NCBI GenBank assembly: GCA_021781495.1
Contig: JAJXWS010000028.1
Coordinates: 1-39,122 of the forward strand
Length of the DNA stretch: 39,122 nt
Source: Acidobacteriota bacterium
GTDB taxonomy: Bacteria > Acidobacteriota > Terriglobia > Terriglobales > Acidobacteriaceae
Reading direction: 5' to 3'
The position numbers were made by a program, and so were the translations under genes. The notes under the pieces are model-generated. The model was not told where the DNA came from, ran no database searches, and worked only from the letters and a program-made list of their open reading frames with translations. Below, piece after piece: positions 1 to 7,601 of this stretch (positions are counted from its first letter, which is position 1; each line of letters begins with the position of its first letter).

Positions 1-36
1 CCTCCGGCGCCAGACGATGACTTCAACGTGGTGTAA
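1..36 (+). CDS. C-terminal tail of an unidentified protein (partial)
   Basis: The first twelve codons read in frame to a TAA stop at 34-36 and give a tail ending PPAPDDDFNVV. A small perfect hairpin (36-42 with 47-53) overlaps and follows the stop, as at the end of a transcription unit. The acidic tail faintly recalls single-stranded DNA-binding protein tails, but the usual DDDIPF-type ending is absent, so no function is assigned. The chance that this frame is not a gene at all is considerable. Confidence 0.25.
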   Translation, partial: PPAPDDDFNVV

Positions 37-81
37 TCGGCCGCATGGCCGATCGATCCGGCTTTAAGCCGTAACCCGAAG

Positions 82-102
82 CCACCGCCTGTTAGGCGGT
101 GG
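82..102 (+). terminator. strong hairpin, possible terminator of the upstream gene
   Basis: CCACCGCCT (82-90) pairs perfectly with AGGCGGTGG (94-102) around a 3-nt loop. It lies 45 bp after the upstream stop and well before polA. Only a weak T-rich stretch (TTCGTTC) follows, so intrinsic termination is plausible but not textbook. Confidence 0.4.
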
Positions 103-168
103 TTCGTTCACAGGTGCTGTGCAAATGGGTATACGCTGGTCGCTGCTCGAACGAGCATTTCGAATCAA

Positions 169-196
169 TTGCGATCATAGGTGGGGCAAATTTAAT
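169..196 (+). promoter_or_regulatory. candidate sigma-70 promoter for polA
   Basis: TTGCGA (169-174) and TTTAAT (191-196) are separated by 16 bp. Each is close to the -35 and -10 consensus. A start near 203 would give a leader of about 45 nt before the polA GTG. This is pattern matching only. Confidence 0.3.
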
Positions 197-248
197 GCGT
201 GTAGGAATGCTCCGTGCATGCCTGAATGAACGCTGATAGACTCTTACC

Positions 249-2936
249 GTGTCTAATCAAGCCAAGCCGCCTGTATTCCTGCTCGACGCAATGTCCTTCA
301 TCTTTCGCGCCTATCACGCGATGCAGCGCAGTCGTCCCATGTCAACTCGCACCGGCTTGCCCACGGCAGCTACATACGTGTTCGTCAATATGATTCGAAA
401 GTTGCGGCAGGATTTTGTGCCGCAATATTTTGCTGCCGTATTCGACATGAGCGGAGAAGTCTTCCGTGACGAGAAGGCGCGCTCGCTTGGGACTCTGCGA
501 AAGTGGAACGCGAAGAATCGCAGCTTTGAAGATGTGGACTACGCTGGCTATAAGGCAAATCGCGAATCCATGCCAGAGGATCTGCGCAGGCAGATCCCCT
601 ATATCCGGCGCTCTCTTGATGCGCTGCGCATTCCAATCCTGGAGGCGGAGGGCTTCGAGGCAGATGATGTGATTGGCACCCTTGCTCGTGAGGCTGCCGA
701 ACAAGGGCACGAAGTTTTTATTGTTTCCGGTGACAAGGACATGATGCAGCTTGTCACGCCACACATCAAGATTCTCAATCCGCAGAAGGACAATCTCATT
801 CTCGATCCTGCAAAGGTCACAGAGACTCTTGGAGTGCCTCCAGAGCAGGTGATTGACGTGATGGCCCTTCGCGGTGACGCTGTGGATAATATCCCCGGTG
901 CGCCCGGCATTGGAGACAAGGGCAGCGTTGAATTGATTCAGGCGTTTGGCAGTGTTGAGGCCGTCTTGGACAGAGCAGCTGAAGTCAAGCGCAAAGGATA
1001 TCGCGAATCGCTACAGCAAAATCGCGATGCAGTGAATCTCTCCAAAGAGCTTGTTACCATCGATACACATGTCCCACTCGAACTACAACTCAAAGCATTG
1101 GAGACCCAAGAACCGGACGTGGAGGCATGTCGTGAACTCTTTACTGAACTCGAGTTCACATCAATGCTTCGCGATCTTGCCCCTTCTTCCACTGCAACTG
1201 CAGTCAATCTGATTGAGACGCCAAACGAAAACGAGATTGCTCATTTCGTTGCTGCTGCGCGCAATGGATTCGCCATTGCTCTGGATGTGTCGCAACCACC
1301 CACTCAGGCAGAAGACGAGGAAGTTCCACGAACGCCATCCTTGCTCGATCTTGCTGAAGCCGCAGAGAAGAAGACGGGCCTCACTGTTGGAGTATGTGCG
1401 GAATCCTCTGTTGCACTGGCTGTTCCGTTGATGCGTGAGCTGCGTTCATTGCTTGAGGACCCCGCCGTTCCTAAGTTCTTGCACGACTGGAAGCAATCTC
1501 TTCATTTGCTGCACGTGCAAGGCATCGCCGTGCATGGTCTGGTCGAAGATACGATGCTGCTCTCGTATGCGCTGAATCCAACCCACACTACACAGGCGCT
1601 TGCAGATGTAGCAGCGCGGCACAACCAGTCTCCTCCATCTTCTCCTGCCGGCGCAGCAGCGACAATTCGCGCGCTTGTCCCCATTCTTCGAGAAGAGGCG
1701 AAGAAGGCCGAGGTTGAGTACATTTATGACGAAATAGATCTGCCTCTTACTCCAGTCCTATTCCGCATGGAATTGGCAGGTATACGAATTGATAAAGATG
1801 TGCTCGAAGGACTGTCGCGGCGCTTCACAGCTGAGATGCAGCGTGTGAGTGAGCGCATTTTTGCCTTGGCAGGCAGGCGTTTCAATATCAACTCGCCCAA
1901 GCAACTTGGTGAGGTGCTGTTTACACATATGGGGCTACCGGCACCAGCAGGCCGCGGCAAGAGCAAATCAATTTCCACTGCGCAGGACGTGCTGGAGCAA
2001 CTGGCTGATTCGAATGAAGTACCTCGGCTTGTGCTCGAATTTCGTCATCTTGCAAAGCTCAAGTCGAACTATGTGGATGCGCTTCCGCTTCTTGCTGACT
2101 CCGAATCCCGCGTGCATACTACGTTCCAGGCGGCGGCAACAGCCACAGGACGCCTCTCGTCCGTTAATCCGAATCTGCAAAACATACCCGTTCGTTCCGA
2201 ACTTGGGCGCGAAATTCGTTCTGCGTTTATCGCTGCGCCCGGAACATTGCTTCTTTCCGCAGACTACTCGCAGATTGAGCTGCGCCTTCTTGCGCATTTC
2301 AGCGGCGATCCCTTGCTGGTACGGGCTTACATGAACAATGAAGACATTCATACGCTCACCGCGAGCGAGGTATTTGGTATCGCGCCCGAGAGTATGGATA
2401 AGGAGACGCGTAACCGCGCAAAAGCCGTAAACTTCGGCATCGTCTATGGCATTTCTCCATTCGGCCTCGCAACGCAACTTGGCATTCCGCAAAGCGAAGC
2501 ACGCGACTACATTGATCGCTACTTCACACGCTACCGGGGAGTGAAGGAATTTATCGAAAAGACCCTGGAGACCACAAGGCGCGAAGGCCTGGTAAGAACC
2601 ATGTTCGGTCGGTTGCGTCCGATTCCGGACATGGAGAGTCGCAATCCCAATCAGCGCGGCTTTGCAGAGCGAACTGCAGTGAACACACCATTACAGGGAA
2701 CAGCCGCGGATTTGATCAAGCTTGCCATGATTGCCATTGATCGTAAGTTGACAGAGCGCAATCTCAAGACTCGCATGATTCTACAGGTACACGACGAACT
2801 TCTTTTCGAGGTTGCCGAACACGAGAGGCAGGAGGTGGAATCGCTCGTTCGCTCTGAGATGGAAGGTGTCGTGCGACTGAACGTGCCGCTTGTGGCGGAC
2901 TTGGCGTTTGGTTCGAACTGGCGCGATCTGAAGTAA
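249..2936 (+). CDS. polA: DNA polymerase I
   Basis: Template-directed DNA synthesis with 5'-3' flap removal, for Okazaki maturation and gap-filling repair. The N-terminal flap-nuclease domain (about 8-305) has the expected acidic motifs: LLDAMSFIFRAYHA at the start, FEADDVIG near 136-143, SGDKDM near 160-165 and GDAVDNIPG near 209-217. The polymerase domain (about 500-895) has motif A DYSQIELR (672-679), motif B RNRAKAVNFGIVYG (721-734) and motif C QVHDE (846-850). The middle domain (about 320-490) matches the proofreading fold in outline, but its catalytic acids look lost: the DxE position reads DVS near 346-348 and the later Asp positions are also changed. Like Taq polymerase, it is probably non-proofreading. 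The start is GTG with no clear Shine-Dalgarno; the next ATG (291) would cut into the first nuclease motif, so GTG is preferred. At 895 residues it is a normal length. Confidence 0.97.
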   Translation: MSNQAKPPVFLLDAMSFIFRAYHAMQRSRPMSTRTGLPTAATYVFVNMIRKLRQDFVPQYFAAVFDMSGEVFRDEKARSLGTLRKWNAKNRSFEDVDYAGYKANRESMPEDLRRQIPYIRRSLDALRIPILEAEGFEADDVIGTLAREAAEQGHEVFIVSGDKDMMQLVTPHIKILNPQKDNLILDPAKVTETLGVPPEQVIDVMALRGDAVDNIPGAPGIGDKGSVELIQAFGSVEAVLDRAAEVKRKGYRESLQQNRDAVNLSKELVTIDTHVPLELQLKALETQEPDVEACRELFTELEFTSMLRDLAPSSTATAVNLIETPNENEIAHFVAAARNGFAIALDVSQPPTQAEDEEVPRTPSLLDLAEAAEKKTGLTVGVCAESSVALAVPLMRELRSLLEDPAVPKFLHDWKQSLHLLHVQGIAVHGLVEDTMLLSYALNPTHTTQALADVAARHNQSPPSSPAGAAATIRALVPILREEAKKAEVEYIYDEIDLPLTPVLFRMELAGIRIDKDVLEGLSRRFTAEMQRVSERIFALAGRRFNINSPKQLGEVLFTHMGLPAPAGRGKSKSISTAQDVLEQLADSNEVPRLVLEFRHLAKLKSNYVDALPLLADSESRVHTTFQAAATATGRLSSVNPNLQNIPVRSELGREIRSAFIAAPGTLLLSADYSQIELRLLAHFSGDPLLVRAYMNNEDIHTLTASEVFGIAPESMDKETRNRAKAVNFGIVYGISPFGLATQLGIPQSEARDYIDRYFTRYRGVKEFIEKTLETTRREGLVRTMFGRLRPIPDMESRNPNQRGFAERTAVNTPLQGTAADLIKLAMIAIDRKLTERNLKTRMILQVHDELLFEVAEHERQEVESLVRSEMEGVVRLNVPLVADLAFGSNWRDLK

Positions 2937-3041
2937 CAGCGATGCGCAGATGTAAGCATCAGTTCCATCGAAAAATACTGCATGAACTGGTTGTGCGATC
3001 TAAGAACGCCGGAAATCATCTCACGTCAGGAGTGGGTCGTT

Positions 3042-3929
3042 ATGAATAAAGCACAGGCTCTTCCCGCGGCACTCGCTGGAACTTTTGCCATTGGCGGCGA
3101 TCTCGTTGTGAATCGACTCGGTTATGGCGCAATGCGCATTACCGGCGCGGGCGTGTGGGGAGCGCCTGCAGATAAGCCTGCATGTCTTGCAACATTGCGC
3201 CGTGCTATCGAACTGGGCGTAAATCTCATCGACACTGCCGACTCATACGGACCGGGTGTCTCTGAAGAGTTGATTGCAGAAGCGCTTCACCCCTATCCGG
3301 CGGATCTTGTCATTGCGACCAAAGGCGGATGGGAACGGTCAGGGCCCGGCAAGTGGACGCATAATGCGAGTCCCAAGCACTTGGCTGAGGCAGTGGAAGG
3401 AAGCTTGAAACGCCTGCGTCTTGAGCGGATCGATGTCTACCAGCTTCATGTTCCTGATCCCGCTGTATCGTTTGAAGCTTCAACAGAAGCACTCGCCCGC
3501 CTGCGCGAGCAGGGCAAGATTCGCCATGTTGCCTTGTCCAACGTCACGCGTGAGCATATTGAGCGAGCACGCAGAATTGTGCCAATCGTCACGGTGCAAA
3601 ATCGATACAGCTTTGCAGATCGCGAGTCCGACTACATCCTCGATTATTGTCAGCAACATGCAATCGGATTTATGCCGTGGGCGCCGATAGGCCAGGCGCG
3701 CAAGGCACACGAAGCAATTGAGAAAGCCGCAGCTCAGCTTGGCGTTTCCCCGCAGCAGTTAGCGCTGGCGTGGTTGCTCAGGCGCTCGCCGGTGATTCTG
3801 CCCATACCGGGAACATCATCCATGGCGCACCTGGAGGAGAACGTCGCGGCGGCGGGTGTGCAGGTGCCGAAGGCGATCTTTGACGAACTTTCTGCGATCA
3901 GCCATCCGCCTGCGAGCCTGCGCGGTTAG
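3042..3929 (+). CDS. aldo/keto reductase
   Basis: A 295-residue (alpha/beta)8-barrel oxidoreductase of the aldo/keto reductase superfamily, expected to be a cytosolic NAD(P)H-dependent carbonyl reductase. The catalytic tetrad is visible: Asp in NLIDTAD, Tyr in SYG just after it, Lys in IATKGG, and His in YQLHVPD. The C-terminal cofactor-binding segment ILPIPGTSS is also present. The substrate cannot be read from sequence. An in-frame ATG at 2982 would add 20 residues, but ATG 3042 has AGGAGTG at 3028-3034 with 7-nt spacing and gives the usual family N-terminus, so it is chosen. It follows polA by about 105 bp on the same strand and may or may not share its transcript. Confidence 0.9.
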   Translation: MNKAQALPAALAGTFAIGGDLVVNRLGYGAMRITGAGVWGAPADKPACLATLRRAIELGVNLIDTADSYGPGVSEELIAEALHPYPADLVIATKGGWERSGPGKWTHNASPKHLAEAVEGSLKRLRLERIDVYQLHVPDPAVSFEASTEALARLREQGKIRHVALSNVTREHIERARRIVPIVTVQNRYSFADRESDYILDYCQQHAIGFMPWAPIGQARKAHEAIEKAAAQLGVSPQQLALAWLLRRSPVILPIPGTSSMAHLEENVAAAGVQVPKAIFDELSAISHPPASLRG

Positions 3930-3942
3930 TGTGCCAATCGAT

Positions 3943-3984
3943 GGCTCCATCCGTTGCTGCAAAAGCTTTGCAATAGATGGAGCC
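3943..3984. terminator. hairpin between convergent genes, possible bidirectional terminator
   Basis: GGCTCCATC (3943-3951) pairs with GATGGAGCC (3976-3984). The 24-nt interior contains a second pairing, TTGC (3954-3957) with GCAA (3970-3973). It lies between the converging aldo/keto reductase and glmM. There is no strong T-tract on either side, so the role is inferred from position and stem strength. Confidence 0.45.
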
Positions 3985-4003
3985 GTGCTGATCTATGTGT
4001 GAA

Positions 4004-5368
4004 CTACACACCGAGCTCTTTACGGATGGCTGCTGCAATTGACTCGGCATGCCTCTGCATGGCGCTCCCGCTCTCGGCTTCGATCATCACGCGTGCCAGC
4101 GCCTCGGTTCCGGAATAGCGAATCACCACGCGGCCTGTATCGGCTAACTCGTCCTCTGCTGCGCGAATTGCTTTGGCAACTGCTGGAATTTCAGTCAGTG
4201 GCTTCTTTTCGCGAACCTTCACATTGACGATCACTTGCGGAAAGACTTTCAGATCAGCCGTAAGATCTTCGACGCTCTTTCCGCTGCGTGCAATCAGATC
4301 CAGCACAACCAGCGCGGTGAGCAGGCCATCGCCCGTGGTGGCGAGATGCGGAAACAGGATATGCCCGGACTGTTCGCCGCCCAGCGCGGCATGATGTTGC
4401 TGCATTTGCTCCAGCACATAACGATCCCCAACGGGCGCGCGCAGCATGCGAATCCCGGATCGCTTGAGCGCTGCCTCCAGTCCCATATTCGACATCGTAG
4501 TGGCTACCACCACATTTCCGGTCAGCAGCACGCGCTCTTTCAGATCCCGTGCTGCCATCAGCAGGATTGCGTCACCGTTGATGATGTTGTTCTGCGCGCC
4601 TGTGAGCATGCAACGATCTGCATCTCCATCAAATGTCAGCCCAAGGTTCGCGCCACGCTTCATTACTTCGGCAGCTACCCATTCCGGATGCAGCGCACCG
4701 CAGTGGTCATTGATGTTGTGGCCATCTGGCGCAATATTCAGTAGAGTTACGTCTCCACCGAGTCGTTTGAATAGCTCAGGTGCAATTGCAGCCGCGGCGC
4801 CATTGGCGCAATCCGCAACGATGTGCAGTTGATTCAGCCGCAGTCCCGGCACGCAACTGATCAAGAAGTCAACATAGTCCGCATGCAGCAATGCGCTGTC
4901 TGTGACTGCCGGCAATGTGGTGGGATCGGGCACGGTCGCAACGGAGGCATGATGCAGGATCTCATCCTCAATGGCCAGTTCCACATCGTCCGGCAACTTG
5001 AAGCCATCGCCTCCGAACAGCTTGATGCCGTTGTCATGCCAGGGATTGTGCGACGCGGAGATGACCACGCCGGCATGGAATTTGTGTTGGCGGGCAAGAA
5101 AGGCAACCGCTGGCGTTGGCACTATGCCGGCGCTTTCTACTGCCGCTCCAGCCTCGCGCAATCCTGCCGCGAGCGTGGCTGCGATCCATGGACTTGACTC
5201 GCGCGTATCGCGCCCCAGAATCACTCTGGGCTCCGCGCTTGTCCTGCGCAGCGAGTGGCCTATTGCAAGCCCCGTGGCATAGATAGTTGTTGCATCCAGT
5301 GGAGCTTTGCCCGCTACCCCGCGAATGCCGTCCGTGCCAAATAATTTGCGTGTCTTAACGTTGCTCAT
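4004..5368 (-). CDS. glmM: phosphoglucosamine mutase
   Basis: Converts glucosamine-6-phosphate to glucosamine-1-phosphate on the route to UDP-GlcNAc, for peptidoglycan and lipopolysaccharide; cytosolic. At 454 residues it is typical for GlmM. The N-terminus KLFGTDGIRG is diagnostic. The phosphoserine loop ISASHNP puts the active serine at 106. The metal loop is DGDADR (247-252) and the sugar-binding loop GGEQSGH (330-336). The C-terminal phosphate-binding loop reads RYSGTEALARVM, with Ala where most relatives have Pro after SGTE; this is minor and probably tolerated. The start codon overlaps the end of xseA by 14 nt, so the two are probably translationally linked at the end of the kinase-receiver-Hpt-xseA-glmM run. 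Confidence 0.96.
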   Translation of the reverse strand: MSNVKTRKLFGTDGIRGVAGKAPLDATTIYATGLAIGHSLRRTSAEPRVILGRDTRESSPWIAATLAAGLREAGAAVESAGIVPTPAVAFLARQHKFHAGVVISASHNPWHDNGIKLFGGDGFKLPDDVELAIEDEILHHASVATVPDPTTLPAVTDSALLHADYVDFLISCVPGLRLNQLHIVADCANGAAAAIAPELFKRLGGDVTLLNIAPDGHNINDHCGALHPEWVAAEVMKRGANLGLTFDGDADRCMLTGAQNNIINGDAILLMAARDLKERVLLTGNVVVATTMSNMGLEAALKRSGIRMLRAPVGDRYVLEQMQQHHAALGGEQSGHILFPHLATTGDGLLTALVVLDLIARSGKSVEDLTADLKVFPQVIVNVKVREKKPLTEIPAVAKAIRAAEDELADTGRVVIRYSGTEALARVMIEAESGSAMQRHAESIAAAIRKELGV

Positions 5369-6830
5369 GATCTCGCTTCTTAGTGGATTTGCCGCTCACG
5401 CTGGCTTCGACGCGGCTTTTGAATGTTCCGTCACTGACCCGGGTTGCGACCACATCGCCGGGGTGTACCTGCTGCGTCGATCGTATTAACTTGCCACTCG
5501 GTCCCTGCACAATCGCATAGCCGCGCTCCAGCACGGCCAGCGGAGATAATGCGTGGAGCCGTGTGCGCAAGAATCCCAGTTCGGTATTCACTTTGTGAAG
5601 CATTCGTTCTTGTGCGCGCTCCAGGTGAACGTGATGTGACGCCAATCGTTCTCGTGCTGCGCTCAGACCCCGCCTTGGATCTTGCCGCAAGAGACGTTCT
5701 TCCTGCACAGCAACGCGGCGCATCCGCATTTGCAAATGATCCGCAACGGCAGCTTCTGCGCGGAAGGAGCCATCGTCCAGCCTCTGGTTCATCCGGTGCA
5801 GCAGTGCCGTAACGCGCCACTCGGCTTTGTCGATGGACAATCCGTCGACCTGCCTGTGTGCCTGCATCAGTCGAAAGCGCGTCGCGCGCTCCAGTCGCGA
5901 GGTTTGACCATCCAAGTGCTCGGCGATGCGATGCTGCGCCTCGGTGATAAGTTCCGCAGCGGCAGAAGGAGTGGGCGCGCGCAGGTCTGCGACAAAATCG
6001 GCAATCGTAAAGTCGGTCTCATGTCCAATGGCAGACACGACTGGAAGGCGTGAAGCCACAATGGCGCGAGCGACTCGCTCACTGTTAAATGCGGCAAGGT
6101 CCTCCAGCGATCCGCCGCCGCGCGCCAGAACGATGACGTCTACAAGCCCGGAACGGTTCAGCTCTGCGATCGCTGCTTCCACTTCGGCTGGCGCCTGCTC
6201 TCCCTGCACAGAGGCAGGGAAGAGAAGCACGTTGAGCCCGGAGTGACGACGGCCAACAATATTGAGAAAGTCGCGAATCACCGCGCCTGTCGGCGATGTA
6301 ACGATGCCCACTGTTCGCGGAAAGGCGGGCAGCTTCTTCTTTCGCTCCGCATCAAATAGGCCTTCGGCCTTGAGTCGCTCCTTCAGTTGCTCAAATGCCA
6401 GTTGCAGCGATCCTGCGCCGACCGGCTCCATGGTCTCAGCAACCAGTTGCAGCTGGCCACGCTGGGCATACACGCTGGCGCGGCCCCGCACCAGCACGTG
6501 CAGACCGTCCTCGGGACGAAAGCGCAGCAGCAAAGCCTGCCGGCGAAAGAGCACCACCGGAAGCTGTGCCTCTGCATCCTTCAGCGTGAAGTACAGGTGG
6601 CCTGAAGGCGCGGGCCGATAATTTGAGATCTCGCCTTCCACCCACACGTCGCCAAACTGTTCTTCCACATGTTCGCGCACAGACTCGATCAACTCGCTCA
6701 CCGGCCAGATGCGGCGCGCAATCTGGGGTGCCTCAAAGCTGAAGCCGAGCTGGCGCGTGGATGTGGTCTCTCGTGTCACCAATTCGAGTGTAATTGCTGG
6801 GGTGCCGATGGCATCAGCGTGCTGCGGCAA
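5355..6830 (-). CDS. xseA: exodeoxyribonuclease VII large subunit
   Basis: Catalytic subunit of the exonuclease that degrades single-stranded DNA from both ends into oligonucleotides; it acts with the small XseB subunit, which is not in this window. The 491 residues comprise an N-terminal OB-fold (about 42-135), the nuclease domain with GIVTSPTGAVIRDFLN (about 175-190), LARGGGSLEDL (about 235-245) and a GHETDFTIADFVADLRAPTP block (about 269-288), then a long helical coiled-coil region. The chosen start is a TTG at 6828-6830, because GAGGA sits 6 nt upstream of it; it overlaps the end of the Hpt gene by 17 nt. A GTG at 6777-6779 is the alternative and would remove 17 unconserved residues. Confidence 0.95.
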   Translation of the reverse strand: MPQHADAIGTPAITLELVTRETTSTRQLGFSFEAPQIARRIWPVSELIESVREHVEEQFGDVWVEGEISNYRPAPSGHLYFTLKDAEAQLPVVLFRRQALLLRFRPEDGLHVLVRGRASVYAQRGQLQLVAETMEPVGAGSLQLAFEQLKERLKAEGLFDAERKKKLPAFPRTVGIVTSPTGAVIRDFLNIVGRRHSGLNVLLFPASVQGEQAPAEVEAAIAELNRSGLVDVIVLARGGGSLEDLAAFNSERVARAIVASRLPVVSAIGHETDFTIADFVADLRAPTPSAAAELITEAQHRIAEHLDGQTSRLERATRFRLMQAHRQVDGLSIDKAEWRVTALLHRMNQRLDDGSFRAEAAVADHLQMRMRRVAVQEERLLRQDPRRGLSAARERLASHHVHLERAQERMLHKVNTELGFLRTRLHALSPLAVLERGYAIVQGPSGKLIRSTQQVHPGDVVATRVSDGTFKSRVEASVSGKSTKKRDHEQR

Positions 6831-7143
6831 TCATCGTCCTCAACTGCTCGGCAATCTCAGCCAGGCGCGCAGTGCGCGCTGCCTGGGATGTGTCCGCGTC
6901 ACTGCAGATGCCTTCTGCCTCGCGCGCCAGTTCAGTGCCTTGCATGAGTCCAAATGTTCCCAGCACGCCTGCCAGCTTGTGTGCCTCGGCGGCGGCGGCC
7001 GCGCGCTGTTCCGTTGTCAGCGTGCCTGCGGCATACGCGGACGCTGCTTGCGATACCACTGCGACGCGCTCCTCCATCTGCGGCAAAAATCGCGTCCATA
7101 ACTGTTGCATGGCGCCGGCCAATGGATTCGCAGAGTCGCTCAT
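6814..7143 (-). CDS. histidine phosphotransfer (Hpt) domain protein
   Basis: A small, Ala-rich, all-helical protein of 109 residues made of a single Hpt domain. The phospho-accepting site is AEAHKLAGVLGTFGL, matching the family pattern His-x-Leu-x-Gly-x2-x2-x-Gly. Hpt proteins carry phosphoryl groups between receiver domains in multistep relays. The start is taken at ATG 7141-7143, 11 nt after the receiver gene stop, with GAGG about 9 nt upstream; a TTG at 7164 would add seven residues and overlap the receiver gene. The position directly after a stand-alone receiver and a hybrid kinase strongly suggests one pathway. It was identified from the motif and context only. Confidence 0.8.
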   Translation of the reverse strand: MSDSANPLAGAMQQLWTRFLPQMEERVAVVSQAASAYAAGTLTTEQRAAAAAEAHKLAGVLGTFGLMQGTELAREAEGICSDADTSQAARTARLAEIAEQLRTMIAAAR

Positions 7144-7154
7144 TCCATGTTGCC

Positions 7155-7529
7155 TCAGTCCCAACCCAGTACGCCCGCAATCTGCTTGGGCAATGTGAGC
7201 GGATCAAACGGCTTTGTCAGCACGGCCTGCACGCCCAGGCCGGCAAAAGCCCGCTGGTCACTGGCCTGAACCTTTGCGGTGAGCAACAACACCGGAATAT
7301 CCATCGTTGTCGGATTCTTGCGCAGTTCGCGAAATGTGGTGGGGCCGTCCATGCCCGGCATCATCACATCCAGTAAAATCGCATCCGGTCTGTAGGATGC
7401 CGCGCGCGCCAGGCCTTGCATGCCTGAACTGGCCACCATCACCTCCCAGCCCCCCACGGTTTCCAGGCTGAGCGCGGCCACCTCGCGAATATCGGACTCA
7501 TCATCAATAATCAGGATGCGATGCGACAT
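7155..7529 (-). CDS. stand-alone receiver (CheY-like) response regulator
   Basis: A single 124-residue receiver domain with no output domain. All key residues are present: the acidic pair Asp9-Asp10 in LIIDDE, phospho-acceptor Asp54 in LLDVMMPGMDG, Thr84 in LLLTAK and Lys106 in LTKPFDP. It should be phosphorylated by a histidine kinase or Hpt and act by protein-protein contact or as a relay intermediate. It lies 72 bp downstream of the hybrid kinase and 11 bp before the Hpt gene on the same strand, so these are its likely partners. GGAG lies about 10 nt before the ATG. The cellular output is unknown. Confidence 0.93.
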   Translation of the reverse strand: MSHRILIIDDESDIREVAALSLETVGGWEVMVASSGMQGLARAASYRPDAILLDVMMPGMDGPTTFRELRKNPTTMDIPVLLLTAKVQASDQRAFAGLGVQAVLTKPFDPLTLPKQIAGVLGWD

Positions 7530-7601
7530 GGTTTTTGATCTCCGTGCGTATTGCGTGCAGTATCTATGATCGTTCCCGGTGCGTCAATATCGCCGGCAAT
7601 T

